This document shows positions 10,016 through 22,119 of a stretch of DNA of 64,000 bases, piece after piece. The first letter of the stretch is position 1; each line of letters opens with the position of its first letter. Below the pieces are notes generated by a model that was not told the DNA's origin, ran no database searches, and worked only from the letters and a program-made list of their open reading frames with translations. This DNA comes from Rhodocyclales bacterium (GTDB lineage: Bacteria; Pseudomonadota; Gammaproteobacteria; Burkholderiales; Rhodocyclaceae): NCBI GenBank assembly GCA_016235745.1, contig JACRJA010000053.1, positions 1 to 64,000 on the forward strand, given 5' to 3'. The translations under genes and the position numbers were made by a program.

Positions 10016-10806
10016 GGAGAGACTCTCGAAGGGCAGAGAGATTCAGCGAGGGCCGCCGCTTGTGGCGCGAGCCGCTCGGCGAGCCCCACCACGTCGCCCA
10101 CCACCAGTAGCGCCGGCGGGGCGAGTTCGGCGGCGGCCGCGAGCGCGGGCAGGCTCGCCAGGGTGCCGGTGAGGCGTTCGGCATCGGGCAGGGTGGCGTT
10201 GCGCACCACGGCCGCGGGCGTGTCGGCCGACAGGCCGTGGGCGATGAGTTCGCGGCAGATCGTGGGCAGGGTGCTTACCCCCATGTAGAAGACCACCGTC
10301 TGGCGCGGCCGGGCGAGCGCTTCCCAATCGAGCAGCAGAGCGCCGTCCTTGAGATGCCCGGTGACGAAGAGGCAGGATTGGGCGTGGTCACGGTGGGTGA
10401 GCGGAATACCCTGGCTGGCGGCCATGCCGCAGGCGGCGGTGATGCCGGGCACCACTTCGAAGGGGATGCCGGCTGCGGCGAGCGCTTCGGCTTCTTCGCC
10501 GCCGCGCCCGAAAATGTAGGGGTCGCCCCCCTTGAGCCGCACGATCACACCGCCGGTTTGCCCGAGTTCGACGAGGAGCGCGTTGATCTCCCCCTGCGGC
10601 AGAGTGTGCCGGCCGGCGCGCTTACCGACGAAGACGCGCCGCGCCTCGGGGCGGACGCACTCGAGCACGGCTGGGCTCACCAGATTGTCGTAGACGAGCA
10701 CCTCGGCCGCCTGCAGCAGGCGCAGCGCTCGCACGGTGAGCAGTTCCGGGTCGCCGGGGCCAGCGCCCACGAGATAGACTTTCGATATGATCGTTTGCCG
10801 GTTCAT
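10012..10806 (-). CDS. nirE: Uroporphyrinogen-III C-methyltransferase (NirE-type SUMT)
   Basis: The 264-residue enzyme adds two SAM-derived methyl groups to uroporphyrinogen III to give precorrin-2, the entry point to siroheme and heme d1. Motifs are [15 protein letters not shown] near the start, [17 protein letters not shown] (~88-104) and [20 protein letters not shown]. It lacks the CysG oxidase/chelatase domain. Lying between nnrS and norQ inside the denitrification island, it is best read as NirE, although sequence alone would also allow CobA. Co-transcription with nnrS upstream (93 bp gap) and norQD downstream is likely. Confidence 0.88.
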   Translation of the reverse strand: MNRQTIISKVYLVGAGPGDPELLTVRALRLLQAAEVLVYDNLVSPAVLECVRPEARRVFVGKRAGRHTLPQGEINALLVELGQTGGVIVRLKGGDPYIFGRGGEEAEALAAAGIPFEVVPGITAACGMAASQGIPLTHRDHAQSCLFVTGHLKDGALLLDWEALARPRQTVVFYMGVSTLPTICRELIAHGLSADTPAAVVRNATLPDAERLTGTLASLPALAAAAELAPPALLVVGDVVGLAERLAPQAAALAESLCPSRVSP

Positions 10807-10899
10807 CGTCTCGTCCCTTGTGATTTTCTTGGCTGCGGTTGTACCACGGTTTGGCCTGCGTCTTCATGCCGCGAGGGAAGATGGAAAGAGCGCGGGCGC

Positions 10900-12090
10900 T
10901 CAACCGGGGCGTCCGTCGGGGCGCGGGCGAACGAGGCGGGGGACGAAACGCCACAGGTAGAGGAGATGGGCGAGCGCGAAGGCGAAGGCGCTTGCGTGCA
11001 GCATGCCGCCCCCCACGGATGGGAAGGCGGCGAGTTCGCGCAGCAGGGCCGCGGCGAGCAGCACGAGGAAGGCGGAGTGTAGGCCGCGAGGGGTGCGATT
11101 GGGGTGACCGCCGGTATGGCCGAGCGCCGTGCGCGTCATCATGCCGAGCGTCATGGAGCCGATGCCGCCCACCGTGAGCAGATGCACCGCAGCGCTGCGC
11201 CAGGCCGGGGCGAAGGCGGCCAGCCCGTAGGCGAGAACCCCTGCCGCCGTCAGGGCGAAGCCGAGATGCAAAATCCACACCATGGGGTTGGTCCAGATCA
11301 TTCGATGCAACCAGCGCCGGCTCTGACGCAGGGCGATGCTGGCTACGGTCACGGCGAGCGCGGCGATGAGCGGTGCCGGCGCTCCGAGGGCCACGGAGCC
11401 TGCCAAGGCAAACCCGCCGGCCACGGTGTCAACCTGCACCCAGGCTGGATTGGGGACTTGCGGCTGACCGAGCGCCTGGCTGGTGAAGAAGGCGATGACC
11501 CGCATGCCGAGGAAGAAGATCATCCCGGCGAGCCACAGGACGCCGGCATCGAGCCAGGCGAGGGGTTCGCCGGCGAGCTTTCCTTGCACCGTGCAGAAAA
11601 ACCCTGCCTCGAAACCCGCGAAAAGCAGCAGCAGGAGCGGCACGACGTAGTTGCGCCGGTTGCGCGCGGCGAGCACCGAGCGGGCAAGCCAGAAAGCGGC
11701 AAGGAGCAGGAAGGCGAGCGCCGCCCCGGCGGCGGCAGGAAAGGCTCCCTCGCCGAGGAACCAAGCCAGCCGGGCCACGAGCCACAGCAGCACGAGCACG
11801 CCGAGACGGACGCCGCCAAGCGGCGGCTGCCCCGTCCAGCTTGCCACCGCCGTATGCAGAAAACCGACGACGATCGCCCCGCCGAATCCCCAGACCATCT
11901 CGTGCGCATGCCACCACACGCCCGGCAGGGCAGGGGCGCCGCGCAGGGTGACCGCCCAATAGGGCACGGCGAGCACGGTGAGCAGGGCGCCGAGCAGATA
12001 AAAGGGGCGGAAGGCCATCGCCAGCCAGGCGGCGAGGCTCGGGCGGGCGGGGGTGGAGGGGTGCGGTTCTTGCAAGGGGAGGGTGGGCAT
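10900..12090 (-). CDS. nnrS: NnrS, heme-copper membrane protein of NO metabolism
   Basis: The 396-residue polytopic protein has about 12 hydrophobic segments. The NnrS signatures are AMAFRPFYLLGAL, WWHAHEMVWGFGGAIVVGFLHTA and HLLTVGGIGSMTLGMMTRTALGHTG, whose histidines are candidate heme/copper ligands. NnrS proteins help cells tolerate NO and related iron complexes under denitrifying conditions. The ATG at 12090 was chosen over an upstream in-frame ATG at 12231, because the longer version would run through both regulator boxes. A TTGAT-N4-GTCAA box lies 68-81 bp upstream with a CACAAT -10, so it is expected to be NO/low-oxygen induced. Confidence 0.92.
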   Translation of the reverse strand: MPTLPLQEPHPSTPARPSLAAWLAMAFRPFYLLGALLTVLAVPYWAVTLRGAPALPGVWWHAHEMVWGFGGAIVVGFLHTAVASWTGQPPLGGVRLGVLVLLWLVARLAWFLGEGAFPAAAGAALAFLLLAAFWLARSVLAARNRRNYVVPLLLLLFAGFEAGFFCTVQGKLAGEPLAWLDAGVLWLAGMIFFLGMRVIAFFTSQALGQPQVPNPAWVQVDTVAGGFALAGSVALGAPAPLIAALAVTVASIALRQSRRWLHRMIWTNPMVWILHLGFALTAAGVLAYGLAAFAPAWRSAAVHLLTVGGIGSMTLGMMTRTALGHTGGHPNRTPRGLHSAFLVLLAAALLRELAAFPSVGGGMLHASAFAFALAHLLYLWRFVPRLVRPRPDGRPG

Positions 12091-12157
12091 GGCAACACTC
12101 CGCGGCGGCGGTTTTCTCGAGATGCCCCATTGTGTTCCGCAGGAAGGAAACGCGTCC

Positions 12158-14000
<1,843 letters not shown>

Positions 14001-14016
14001 GACAAAGGGCGAGGGG

Positions 14017-14364
14017 ATGCGGCGCCGGCAGGGGGCATTCGGCGTGGCTTGGGGGTTAGTCTTCGCCGCCGTGGTCCACGCCGAACCAGGGGTAGCGCGT
14101 CAGGAGGCGCTCGTGCGTCTGGTGCGCCAGGACTGCGGCGCTTGCCACGGCCTGAGCTTGCGAGGCGGGTTGGGGCCGGCGCTCACGGCGGAGGCGCTCG
14201 CCGGCAAGGACGGGGAGATGCTGGCGGCGGTGATCACTCATGGCCGTCCCGGCACGCCGATGCCCCCTTTTGCCGGGCTACTCAGTACGGAGGAAATCAC
14301 ATGGATCGTCGAGCGTCTGCAAGAAGGTTTCCCGCCGTTGTCCGCTGGCTCGTCTTCACCTTGA
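14017..14364 (+). CDS. nirC: NirC-like periplasmic c-type cytochrome
   Basis: The 115-residue secreted monoheme cytochrome has an N-terminal signal (GAFGVAWGLVFAAVVHAEPG), heme site CGACH (about residues 42-46) and a likely axial methionine in GTPMPPFAGLL. NirC homologues donate electrons to NirS and may take part in the last step of heme d1 maturation. The start at 14017 follows GGGCGAGGGG; an alternative ATG at 13987 overlaps the end of nirS and would lengthen the N-terminus by ten polar residues. The last 64 nt overlap nirF, an unusually long overlap. Confidence 0.85.
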   Translation: MRRRQGAFGVAWGLVFAAVVHAEPGVARQEALVRLVRQDCGACHGLSLRGGLGPALTAEALAGKDGEMLAAVITHGRPGTPMPPFAGLLSTEEITWIVERLQEGFPPLSAGSSSP

Positions 14365-15503
14365 GCGCCAGCTCGGCGGGACTGTCTGAGGCGCAGGAGC
14401 GCGGCACGGGCGATCTGGGGGTAGTGATCGAACGGGCGAGCGGCAGCGTACTGATCGTGGCGCACACCAAGCCCGAGGTGCTCGCCCGCGTCGAAGGGCT
14501 GGGGGATCTGTCGCACGCCTCGGTGGTCTTCTCGCGCGACCAGCGCTTCGCCTACGTTTTCGGCCGCGACGGGGCGCTCAGCAAGCTCGATCTGCTGCGA
14601 CCGGGTATCGCCGCCCGCGTGCAGCAGGCAGGAAATTCCATCGGTGGGGCCATTTCGCAGGACGGGCGGTTGGTGGTGGCGCAGAACTACGAGCCTGGCG
14701 GCATCAAGGCGTTTTCCGCCGACGATTTGCATCTGGTGGCGGAGGTGCCGGCCAGGCCGGGGCCGAACGGCAGAGCTGCGAAAGTGGTAGGGCTCGCCGA
14801 TCTGCCGGGGCAGCGTTTCGCCTATGCTCTCTTCGAGACCGGGGAGATCTGCGTGAGCGACTTCTCCGTGCCCGACGCCCCGCGTACGGAGTGCGCCCCT
14901 GCCGGTCGTCAGCCCTACGACGGACTGGTGACTCCGGACGGGCATTTCTACCTTGCCGGGCTCTTCGGCGAGGATGGTGTGGCGCTGTGGGATTCCTGGC
15001 ATCCCGAGGCCGGTGTGCAGCGCATCCTGGAGGGATACGGCCGGGGTGAGGCGCCCCTTCCGGTTTATAAGATGCCGCATCTGCGGGGCTGGGCGCAGGC
15101 GGGGGAACGTCTCTTCCTGCCGGCGGTTGGGCGCCACGAAGTGTTGGTCGTCGAGCGGCGTGACTGGCGCGAGCTTGGGCGTGTGGCGGTGGCGGGGCAG
15201 CCGGTCTTCGTCATGGCCCGTCCCGATGGACGGGAGATCTGGGTGAACTTCGCTTTCCCCGACAACGGACGCGTTCAGGTGATCGACGCCGAGACGTTGA
15301 CGGTGCGCGATACGCTAGAACCGGGGCGGGCGGTGCTGCACATGGAATTCACGCCCAAGGGAGATCAGGTGTGGCTGTCGTGCCGCGACGACGACCAGAT
15401 CATGGTCTATGATGCGATGACGCATCGGGAGATCGGCCGCCTCGCGGCCCGTAGCCCCAGCGGCATCTTCTTCACCTATCGCGCCACGCGTTTCGGGATG
15501 TGA
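14301..15503 (+). CDS. nirF: NirF, heme d1 biosynthesis protein
   Basis: The 400-residue protein has the d1-type beta-propeller of NirS and NirN but no heme c motif. NirF acts late in heme d1 synthesis as a periplasmic dehydrogenase-like factor. The start MDRRASARRFPAVVRWLVF follows GGAGG and gives a signal peptide. An upstream extension is open but lacks family similarity. Repeating blade motifs are visible, such as SRDQRFAYVFGRDGALSKLDL and QDGRLVVAQNYEPGG. It begins inside nirC (64-nt overlap), so its expression depends on a ribosome site within the nirC reading frame. Confidence 0.92.
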   Translation: MDRRASARRFPAVVRWLVFTLSASSAGLSEAQERGTGDLGVVIERASGSVLIVAHTKPEVLARVEGLGDLSHASVVFSRDQRFAYVFGRDGALSKLDLLRPGIAARVQQAGNSIGGAISQDGRLVVAQNYEPGGIKAFSADDLHLVAEVPARPGPNGRAAKVVGLADLPGQRFAYALFETGEICVSDFSVPDAPRTECAPAGRQPYDGLVTPDGHFYLAGLFGEDGVALWDSWHPEAGVQRILEGYGRGEAPLPVYKMPHLRGWAQAGERLFLPAVGRHEVLVVERRDWRELGRVAVAGQPVFVMARPDGREIWVNFAFPDNGRVQVIDAETLTVRDTLEPGRAVLHMEFTPKGDQVWLSCRDDDQIMVYDAMTHREIGRLAARSPSGIFFTYRATRFGM

Positions 15504-15507
15504 ACCG

Positions 15508-16476
15508 ATGGATACGCTGCTTTCCTTCGTCAATCGCTGGCAGCGGGGTTTTCCGCTCGTGCCTTCGCCTTTCGCGGCGATCGCCGCGCGCGAGGGAACG
15601 AGCGAGGCGGAGGTGATCGAAGCGTTCGCTGCTGCCCGGAAGGCAGGGTGGATGGCGCGGCTGGGGCCGGTGTGGGCACCGCGGCGCTTCGGCTGGAGTA
15701 CGCTCGCGGCGGCGCGCGTGCCGCCCGAGAAGCTCGATGCAGTTGCCGAGTGCGTGAGCATCTTTCCCGAGGTGAATCACAACTACGCCCGCGAGGACGA
15801 ATGGAATCTGTGGTTCGTGCTCACCTCTCCTTCTGAAGCGCGGGGTCGCGCGGTGCTCGTGGCGATCGAGCAGGCGCTGCAGGTGCCTGTGATCGCTCTG
15901 CCGTTGCGCACCGAATTCTTCGTCGATCTCGGCTTCGATCTGACTGGCGAGGAGAAACGCGCGCCGACCAAGGCGGAGGTGCCGTCGCCGGTGAGCCTCT
16001 CGGCCGAGCTGGAACCTTCGGTCCGCGAGCTCTCGGCGGGTTTACCGCTGGTGCCACGCCCCTACGCCGCCGTGGGCGAGAGAGTCGGCTGCTCGGAGGT
16101 GGAGGTGATCGCCCAGCTCGAGCGGTGGATCGGCGCCGGGGTGGTGCGCCGAATCGGGGCGGTGGTGCGTCACCGCCGCCTCGGTTATCGGGCCAACGCC
16201 ATGTGCGTATGGGACGTTCCCGACGATGCAGTGCGCCAGGCAGGTGAGCGGCTCGCCCGCGAGCCAGCGGTGAGCTTGTGCTACGAGCGCTTTCGCGCCC
16301 TGCCGCACTGGCCCTACAACCTCTACGCGATGATCCATGGCCGCGATCGCGAAACGGTGTCGCGCGAGCGCCATCGTCTTGGAGTCGAGCTCGGGCTCGA
16401 TCGCTGGCCGCACCGGGTGCTTTTCAGCACCAAGGAATACAAACAGACCGGGGCGGACTACACGGGGCGGGAGTGA
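15508..16476 (+). CDS. nirD: NirDL fusion, siroheme decarboxylase subunits
   Basis: The 322-residue protein consists of two Lrp/AsnC-like siroheme decarboxylase units. The first spans about residues 1-155, with FPEVNHNYAREDEWNLWFVL. The second spans about 165-322, with GVVRRIGAVVRHRRLGYRANAMCVWDV, then YERFRALPHWPYNLYAMIHG. A Pro-rich linker (KAEVPSPVSLS) joins them. Such proteins, with NirG and NirH, decarboxylate the 12,18-acetates of siroheme to didecarboxysiroheme on the way to heme d1. Separate nirD and nirL genes occur in Pseudomonas; a nirDL fusion is known in Paracoccus-like clusters. It lies 4 bp after nirF. Confidence 0.92.
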   Translation: MDTLLSFVNRWQRGFPLVPSPFAAIAAREGTSEAEVIEAFAAARKAGWMARLGPVWAPRRFGWSTLAAARVPPEKLDAVAECVSIFPEVNHNYAREDEWNLWFVLTSPSEARGRAVLVAIEQALQVPVIALPLRTEFFVDLGFDLTGEEKRAPTKAEVPSPVSLSAELEPSVRELSAGLPLVPRPYAAVGERVGCSEVEVIAQLERWIGAGVVRRIGAVVRHRRLGYRANAMCVWDVPDDAVRQAGERLAREPAVSLCYERFRALPHWPYNLYAMIHGRDRETVSRERHRLGVELGLDRWPHRVLFSTKEYKQTGADYTGRE

Positions 16477-16943
16477 TGAGGGAGAGGATGTCGGCGACGC
16501 TCGATGATCTCGATCGGCGGTTGCTATGGGCGCTGCAGGATGACCTGCCCCTGCGTGAGCGGCCCTTCGCCGTATTGGCCGCACGGCTCGGGGTGAACGA
16601 GGATGAGGTGTTGCAGCGGCTGCGGCGCTATCTCGCCGAGGGGATCGTGACGCGCTTCGGGCCCTTCTTCCAGGTCGAGCGCATGGGGGGCGCGTTCTGC
16701 CTGGCGGCGATGGCAGTACCCGAGGAGCGCTTCGAGGAAGTGGCGGCCACCGTCGGCGCCTTTCCCCAGGTGGCACACAACTACCGCCGCGAACACGCGC
16801 TCAACATGTGGTTCGTGCTCGCGGCCACGCGCCCCGAGGGGATCGCCGAGGTGGCGTGGGCGATCGAGGATGCCGTCTCGCTACGAGTATGGCTCTTCCC
16901 CAAGGAGCGCGAGTATTTCGTGCGTTTGAGGCTGCGCCCATGA
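16476..16943 (+). CDS. nirG: NirG, siroheme decarboxylase subunit
   Basis: The 155-residue protein has an N-terminal helix-turn-helix-like part (LDDLDRRLLWALQDDLPLRERPF) and an AsnC-like C-terminal part with FPQVAHNYRREHALNMWFVLA. This resembles the first half of NirDL. It forms part of the NirDLGH decarboxylase of heme d1 synthesis. ATG 16476 overlaps the nirDL stop as TGATG. A second in-frame ATG at 16488, immediately after GAGGGAGAGG, could be the real start and removes four residues. The nirH start overlaps its stop. Confidence 0.9.
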   Translation: MRERMSATLDDLDRRLLWALQDDLPLRERPFAVLAARLGVNEDEVLQRLRRYLAEGIVTRFGPFFQVERMGGAFCLAAMAVPEERFEEVAATVGAFPQVAHNYRREHALNMWFVLAATRPEGIAEVAWAIEDAVSLRVWLFPKEREYFVRLRLRP

Positions 16944-17449
16944 ACGGCGAGGCGCTCTTTGTGCCCGACGAGCGGGATCGGGCGCTGATGTTGGCCACGC
17001 AGGCAGGATTGCCGCTCGAGGCGCGGCCGTACCACGCCTTGGCCGAGCGCTTGGGATGGGCGCCGGAGGAAGTCTTCGCCCGGCTCGCGCGGCTGCGCGC
17101 GGCTGGGGTGATCCGCCGCATCGCTGCCGCCCCCAACCACTATGCGCTGGGCTACGTCGCCAACGGCATGAGCGTGTGGGACGTGGAGGACGAGCGTGTC
17201 GACGAGATCGGGCGATGGCTCGCCGAGCAAGGGGAAGTGAGCCACTGCTATCGTCGGCCGCGTGCCCTGCCGCTGTGGCGCTACAACCTGTTCGCCATGT
17301 TCCATGCCCGCGAGCGCTCCGAGGTAGAGCGGGCGGTCGCGGCTGCCGCTGTCCGGCTCGCCGCGCGCTTTCCGGGAGCCGTGCGCGCCCACGAGGTATT
17401 GTTCTCCAGCCGCATTCTGAAAAAGACCGGCGTGCGGCTGGATTTCTGA
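16940..17449 (+). CDS. nirH: NirH, siroheme decarboxylase subunit
   Basis: The 169-residue AsnC-like protein contains GVIRRIAAAPNHYALGYVANGMSVWDV and CYRRPRALPLWRYNLFAMFH, matching the C-terminal half of NirDL (a NirL/NirH-type subunit). With NirDL and NirG it completes the set of four decarboxylase modules. ATG overlaps the nirG stop (ATGA), fixing the start; nirJ begins 14 bp downstream. A longer open frame on the same strand runs back through nirG and is not used. Confidence 0.92.
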   Translation: MNGEALFVPDERDRALMLATQAGLPLEARPYHALAERLGWAPEEVFARLARLRAAGVIRRIAAAPNHYALGYVANGMSVWDVEDERVDEIGRWLAEQGEVSHCYRRPRALPLWRYNLFAMFHARERSEVERAVAAAAVRLAARFPGAVRAHEVLFSSRILKKTGVRLDF

Positions 17450-17462
17450 AAGGAGCGGAACC

Positions 17463-18602
17463 GTGTTTCGCCTGAGCGCCTTCGTCGACGAACTCTTCTC
17501 GCCCACGCCCATCGGGCCGCGCCGTCGTTCGCCGGGGCCGGTGGTGATCTGGAACCTGATCCGGCGCTGCAATCTCGCTTGCGAGCACTGTTATTCCCTG
17601 TCGGCCGACGCCGACTTCGCCGGCGAGCTCAGCACCGCCGAGGCGCTCGCGGTGATCGACGACCTGGCGCGCTTTCGCGTGCCAGCGCTGATCCTCTCCG
17701 GCGGCGAGCCGCTGCTGCGTCCCGACCTCTCCACTTTGGCTGCGCACGCCAAAGCGCAGGGGATGTACGTGGCGCTGTCGACCAACGGCACGCTCATCGA
17801 CGAGGCGATGCTCGATCGCATCGCCGCGGCCGAGTTCGACTACGTAGGCATCAGCCTCGACGGGCTCGAGGCCACGCACGACCGTTTCCGCCGTCACGCA
17901 GGGGCGTTCGCCGCCAGCGCGCGGGCCGTGCGCGGCGCCGTGTCGCGCGGCCTCAAGGTGGGGGTGCGCTTCACCCTCACCGAGGGCAACGCCGCCGACC
18001 TCGTGCCACTTCTTGACTGGGTCCGTGCCGAGAACGTGCCCCGCTTCTATCTCTCGCACCTCAATTACGCCGGACGCGGCCGCAAGAACCGCGCTCAGGA
18101 CGCGGCGGTGCAGACCACCCGCTGGGCGCTGGAGACGCTCTTCGAGCGCTGCCTGCAGGAATGGCAGGAAGGAGCGAAGCGCGAATACACCACCGGCAAC
18201 CAGGATGCCGACGGCGCCTTCTTTCTGCTGTGGGTGCGGCGGCGTTTCCCTGAACGGACAGCGCACATCGAGGCCAAGCTGCGGCAATGGGGCGGTAACG
18301 CGAGCGGCGTCAATGTAGCCAATATCGACAATCTGGGCAAGGTGCATCCGGACACGATGTGGTGGCATCTGCGGCTCGGCGATGTGCGCGAGCGCCCCTT
18401 CTCGGCCATCTGGTCGGATCCGGACGACGCGCTGCTGGCACGACTGCGCCAGCATCCCCGTCAGCTCGAGGGGCGCTGTGCCCGCTGCCGTTTCCTCGAC
18501 CTGTGTAACGGCAGCTCGCGCGTGCGCGCCAAGATCGGTGCCGGCTCCCCTTGGGCAGAAGACCCGGGCTGCTACCTCTACGATGAGGAGATCGCCGCGT
18601 GA
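17463..18602 (+). CDS. nirJ: NirJ, radical SAM enzyme of heme d1 biosynthesis
   Basis: The 379-residue radical SAM protein has the [4Fe-4S] motif CNLACEHC at about residues 39-46, the GGEP loop (SGGEPLLRPD) and a C-terminal cysteine cluster (CARCRFLDLC, then DPGCYL) for an additional iron-sulfur centre, as in NirJ/SPASM-like enzymes. It converts didecarboxysiroheme towards heme d1 by removing propionate side chains. The start is GTG, with AAAGGAG ten bases upstream. The nirN GTG overlaps its stop. Confidence 0.95.
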   Translation: MFRLSAFVDELFSPTPIGPRRRSPGPVVIWNLIRRCNLACEHCYSLSADADFAGELSTAEALAVIDDLARFRVPALILSGGEPLLRPDLSTLAAHAKAQGMYVALSTNGTLIDEAMLDRIAAAEFDYVGISLDGLEATHDRFRRHAGAFAASARAVRGAVSRGLKVGVRFTLTEGNAADLVPLLDWVRAENVPRFYLSHLNYAGRGRKNRAQDAAVQTTRWALETLFERCLQEWQEGAKREYTTGNQDADGAFFLLWVRRRFPERTAHIEAKLRQWGGNASGVNVANIDNLGKVHPDTMWWHLRLGDVRERPFSAIWSDPDDALLARLRQHPRQLEGRCARCRFLDLCNGSSRVRAKIGAGSPWAEDPGCYLYDEEIAA

Positions 18603-20143
18603 AACCCCTTCTTGCCTGTCTCATTGCTGCGCTCGGCGTCGTTCCCCTTACCCGAGCCGAGGAACCGGCCGCTCTCTATGCCCGGCATTGCGCAAGCTGT
18701 CACGGCCCCGATCGCTGGGGGCGGCTGGGGCCGGCGTTGCTGCCCGAGAGCCTGGAGCGCCTACGGGCCCCGCAGATCGCGGCGGTGATCCGCGACGGCC
18801 GCCCTGCCACGCAAATGTCTTCTTTTGCTGGGACATTGGCCGAGGAAGACCTCGCCGCGCTCGCCACCTGGCTGCTGCGTCCCGGTGCCGAGCCACCGCA
18901 GTGGGACGAGGAACACATTCGCGCCAGTCGCGAGGTGCAACCGCCGCGTCCGCTCGCGCAACCTTCTTACGAGGCTGATCCGCGCAACCTCTTCGTCGTG
19001 GTCGAGCAGGGGGATCACCACCTGAGCGTGCTCGACGGCGATCGCTTTACTGTGCTCGCCCGCCTGCCGACGCATTTCGCCGTGCATGGGGGACCGAAAT
19101 TCTCGCCGGACGGGCGCTTCGTCTACACCGCCTCGCGCGACGGCTGGGTGGAGAAATTCGACCTGTGGGCGCTCGAACGTGTGGCCCAGGTGCGCGTCGG
19201 CATCAACGCGCGCAACCTCGCAGTCTCGGCGGATGGACGCTTCGTGGCCGTAGCCAATTACCTTCCCCACACTCTCGTCATCCTCGACGCCGCTCTCGAA
19301 CCGGTGAAGATTTTCACGGCGACGAGCCGCGACGGCAAGACCGAGTCGCGCGTCTCGGCTGTCTATGACGCGGCACCTCGCCGCAGCTTCATCGTCGCGC
19401 TCAAGGACCTGCCGCAACTGTGGGAGGTGAGCTACGACGAGCGCGCCGCCCCGGTCTACGACGGGCTGGTGCACGACTACCGCATGGCCGAGACGCTCGC
19501 CCGCCCCGGTTTTTTGCATCCGCGGCGCGTCGATCTGGATCTGGTGCTCGACGATTTCTTCTTCGATCCCTCCTACCGTCGCGTCCTCGGCGCTTCGCGC
19601 GAGGGCCGAGCTCAAGTGATCGATCTCGACGTCGGCCGCCCCGTGGCCGAACTCGCCCTCGATGGCATGCCGCATCTCGGCTCCGGCGTCGTCTTCGAGC
19701 GACAGGGGCGAACCCTCATGGCCTCGACCAATCTCCAGCGTCCCGTGCTCTCGGTGATCGACCTGGACGACTGGAATACCGTGGCCGAAGTGCCATTGTG
19801 TGGGCAGGGGTTTTTCGTGCGGACACACGAGAACAGCCGCTATGCCTTCGTCGACGGCATGATGGCGAAAGAGTGTCGCGACGGCATTCAAGTTCTCGAC
19901 AAGGAGACGCTGCGGATCGTTGCGACGTTGCGCCCTGAACCGGGAAAGACGTTTGCGCACGTCGAATTCACGCGCGATGGCCGCCATGCGCTCGCGAGCG
20001 TCATGGAGCCGGCTCCCGATGGTGCCTTATGGGTAATCGATACGCAGACGCTGCAACTCGTGCGCCGCATTCCCATGAACAAGCCCATCGGCAAGTACAA
20101 CGTCGCGAACAAGCTCGAGCGTTCCGCTGGTACCAGCCACTGA
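18599..20143 (+). CDS. nirN: NirN, heme c- and d1-binding dehydrogenase
   Basis: The 514-residue NirS paralogue has a signal peptide (LLACLIAALGVVPLTRA), heme c site CASCH near residues 31-35 and a d1-type propeller (HFAVHGGPKFSPDGRFVYTASRDG). NirN oxidises dihydro-heme d1 to heme d1 and hands it to NirS. It starts at GTG 18599, overlapping the nirJ stop by 4 nt. It is the last gene of the nir operon, closed by the hairpin at 20145-20174 shared with the convergent norB. It should not be mistaken for a second nitrite reductase: position and order fit NirN. Confidence 0.92.
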   Translation: MKPLLACLIAALGVVPLTRAEEPAALYARHCASCHGPDRWGRLGPALLPESLERLRAPQIAAVIRDGRPATQMSSFAGTLAEEDLAALATWLLRPGAEPPQWDEEHIRASREVQPPRPLAQPSYEADPRNLFVVVEQGDHHLSVLDGDRFTVLARLPTHFAVHGGPKFSPDGRFVYTASRDGWVEKFDLWALERVAQVRVGINARNLAVSADGRFVAVANYLPHTLVILDAALEPVKIFTATSRDGKTESRVSAVYDAAPRRSFIVALKDLPQLWEVSYDERAAPVYDGLVHDYRMAETLARPGFLHPRRVDLDLVLDDFFFDPSYRRVLGASREGRAQVIDLDVGRPVAELALDGMPHLGSGVVFERQGRTLMASTNLQRPVLSVIDLDDWNTVAEVPLCGQGFFVRTHENSRYAFVDGMMAKECRDGIQVLDKETLRIVATLRPEPGKTFAHVEFTRDGRHALASVMEPAPDGALWVIDTQTLQLVRRIPMNKPIGKYNVANKLERSAGTSH

Positions 20144-20144
20144 A

Positions 20145-20174
20145 AAGGGCGGAAGTCATTCCCCCTCCGCCCTT
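20145..20174. terminator. Bidirectional hairpin between nirN and norB
   Basis: A 9-bp perfect stem, AAGGGCGGA paired with TCCGCCCTT and an 12-nt loop, starts 2 bp after the nirN stop and ends 11 bp before the norB stop. On the minus strand it is followed by TTTTCAG, a short T-run. On the plus strand there is none. It probably ends both convergent transcripts. Confidence 0.6.
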
Positions 20175-20185
20175 GGCCGTTCGGT

Positions 20186-21601
<1,416 letters not shown>

Positions 21602-22033
21602 TCAACCTTCGATGTTTGGGGGCCAGCCGGCGGTGTCGATCTCGGAGACGTAGCGCAGGAATTCCACCAGGTCGTCGAGCTGCCGTTCGCTGAGGTGGAA
21701 CTGCGGCATCTGGCGGCGACCGGGTACGCCAGTGGGTTGGTTTTGGATCCACGCCTTGATGAACTCCGGCCCGCGCCGTTTATAGACATTGCCTAGTTCG
21801 GGGGCGAAATAGGCGCCCTCGCCGAGCAACGTATGGCACCCGATGCAGTTGTTCTCCTCCCAGATGCGCTTGCCGGCAGCGATGGCCGGGTTGGTCGCGA
21901 TCTGCGCTCGCTGGTCGCGCTGCGGCAGCACGCTCTCGGTGTGCAACGTCACGCCGAGGAACAAGAGAATGGAAAAGAGTGTGCCGCCATAGAACATGTT
22001 GCGGGCGGCGCTCGTGCTGAAGAAAGAGGCCAT
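21602..22033 (-). CDS. norC: Nitric oxide reductase cytochrome c subunit
   Basis: The 143-residue protein has one N-terminal membrane anchor (NMFYGGTLFSILLFLGVTL) and a periplasmic heme c domain with CIGCH (~residues 62-66); the axial methionine is likely in RRQMPQFHLS. It passes electrons to NorB. The start was placed at MASFFSTSAARN with AAGGAGA upstream; the frame is open further but crosses the promoter. A Dnr-type box lies 58-71 bp upstream, with a TATCCT -10 candidate at 22063-22068. Confidence 0.95.
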   Translation of the reverse strand: MASFFSTSAARNMFYGGTLFSILLFLGVTLHTESVLPQRDQRAQIATNPAIAAGKRIWEENNCIGCHTLLGEGAYFAPELGNVYKRRGPEFIKAWIQNQPTGVPGRRQMPQFHLSERQLDDLVEFLRYVSEIDTAGWPPNIEG

Positions 22034-22090
22034 GCTGTTCTCCTTGGGGATTCGGCAGACCGAGGATAGGGAAGGGCGTCGGGCGGCGCA

Positions 22091-22104
22091 TTGATGCGCG
22101 TCAA
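22091..22104 (-). promoter_or_regulatory. Dnr/FNR-type box for norCB
   Basis: TTGATgcgcGTCAA lies 58-71 bp upstream of the norC ATG. TATCCT at 22063-22068 on the minus strand is suitably placed as -10, putting the box centre near -41. The sequence is almost identical to the boxes at 12158 and 24597. Confidence 0.75.
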
Positions 22105-22119
22105 GATGCCCGATTCCGT

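Noticed and set aside
18599-20143. Second nitrite reductase
   Set aside because: It has heme c and a d1 propeller, but its position after nirJ and its order in the operon fit NirN.
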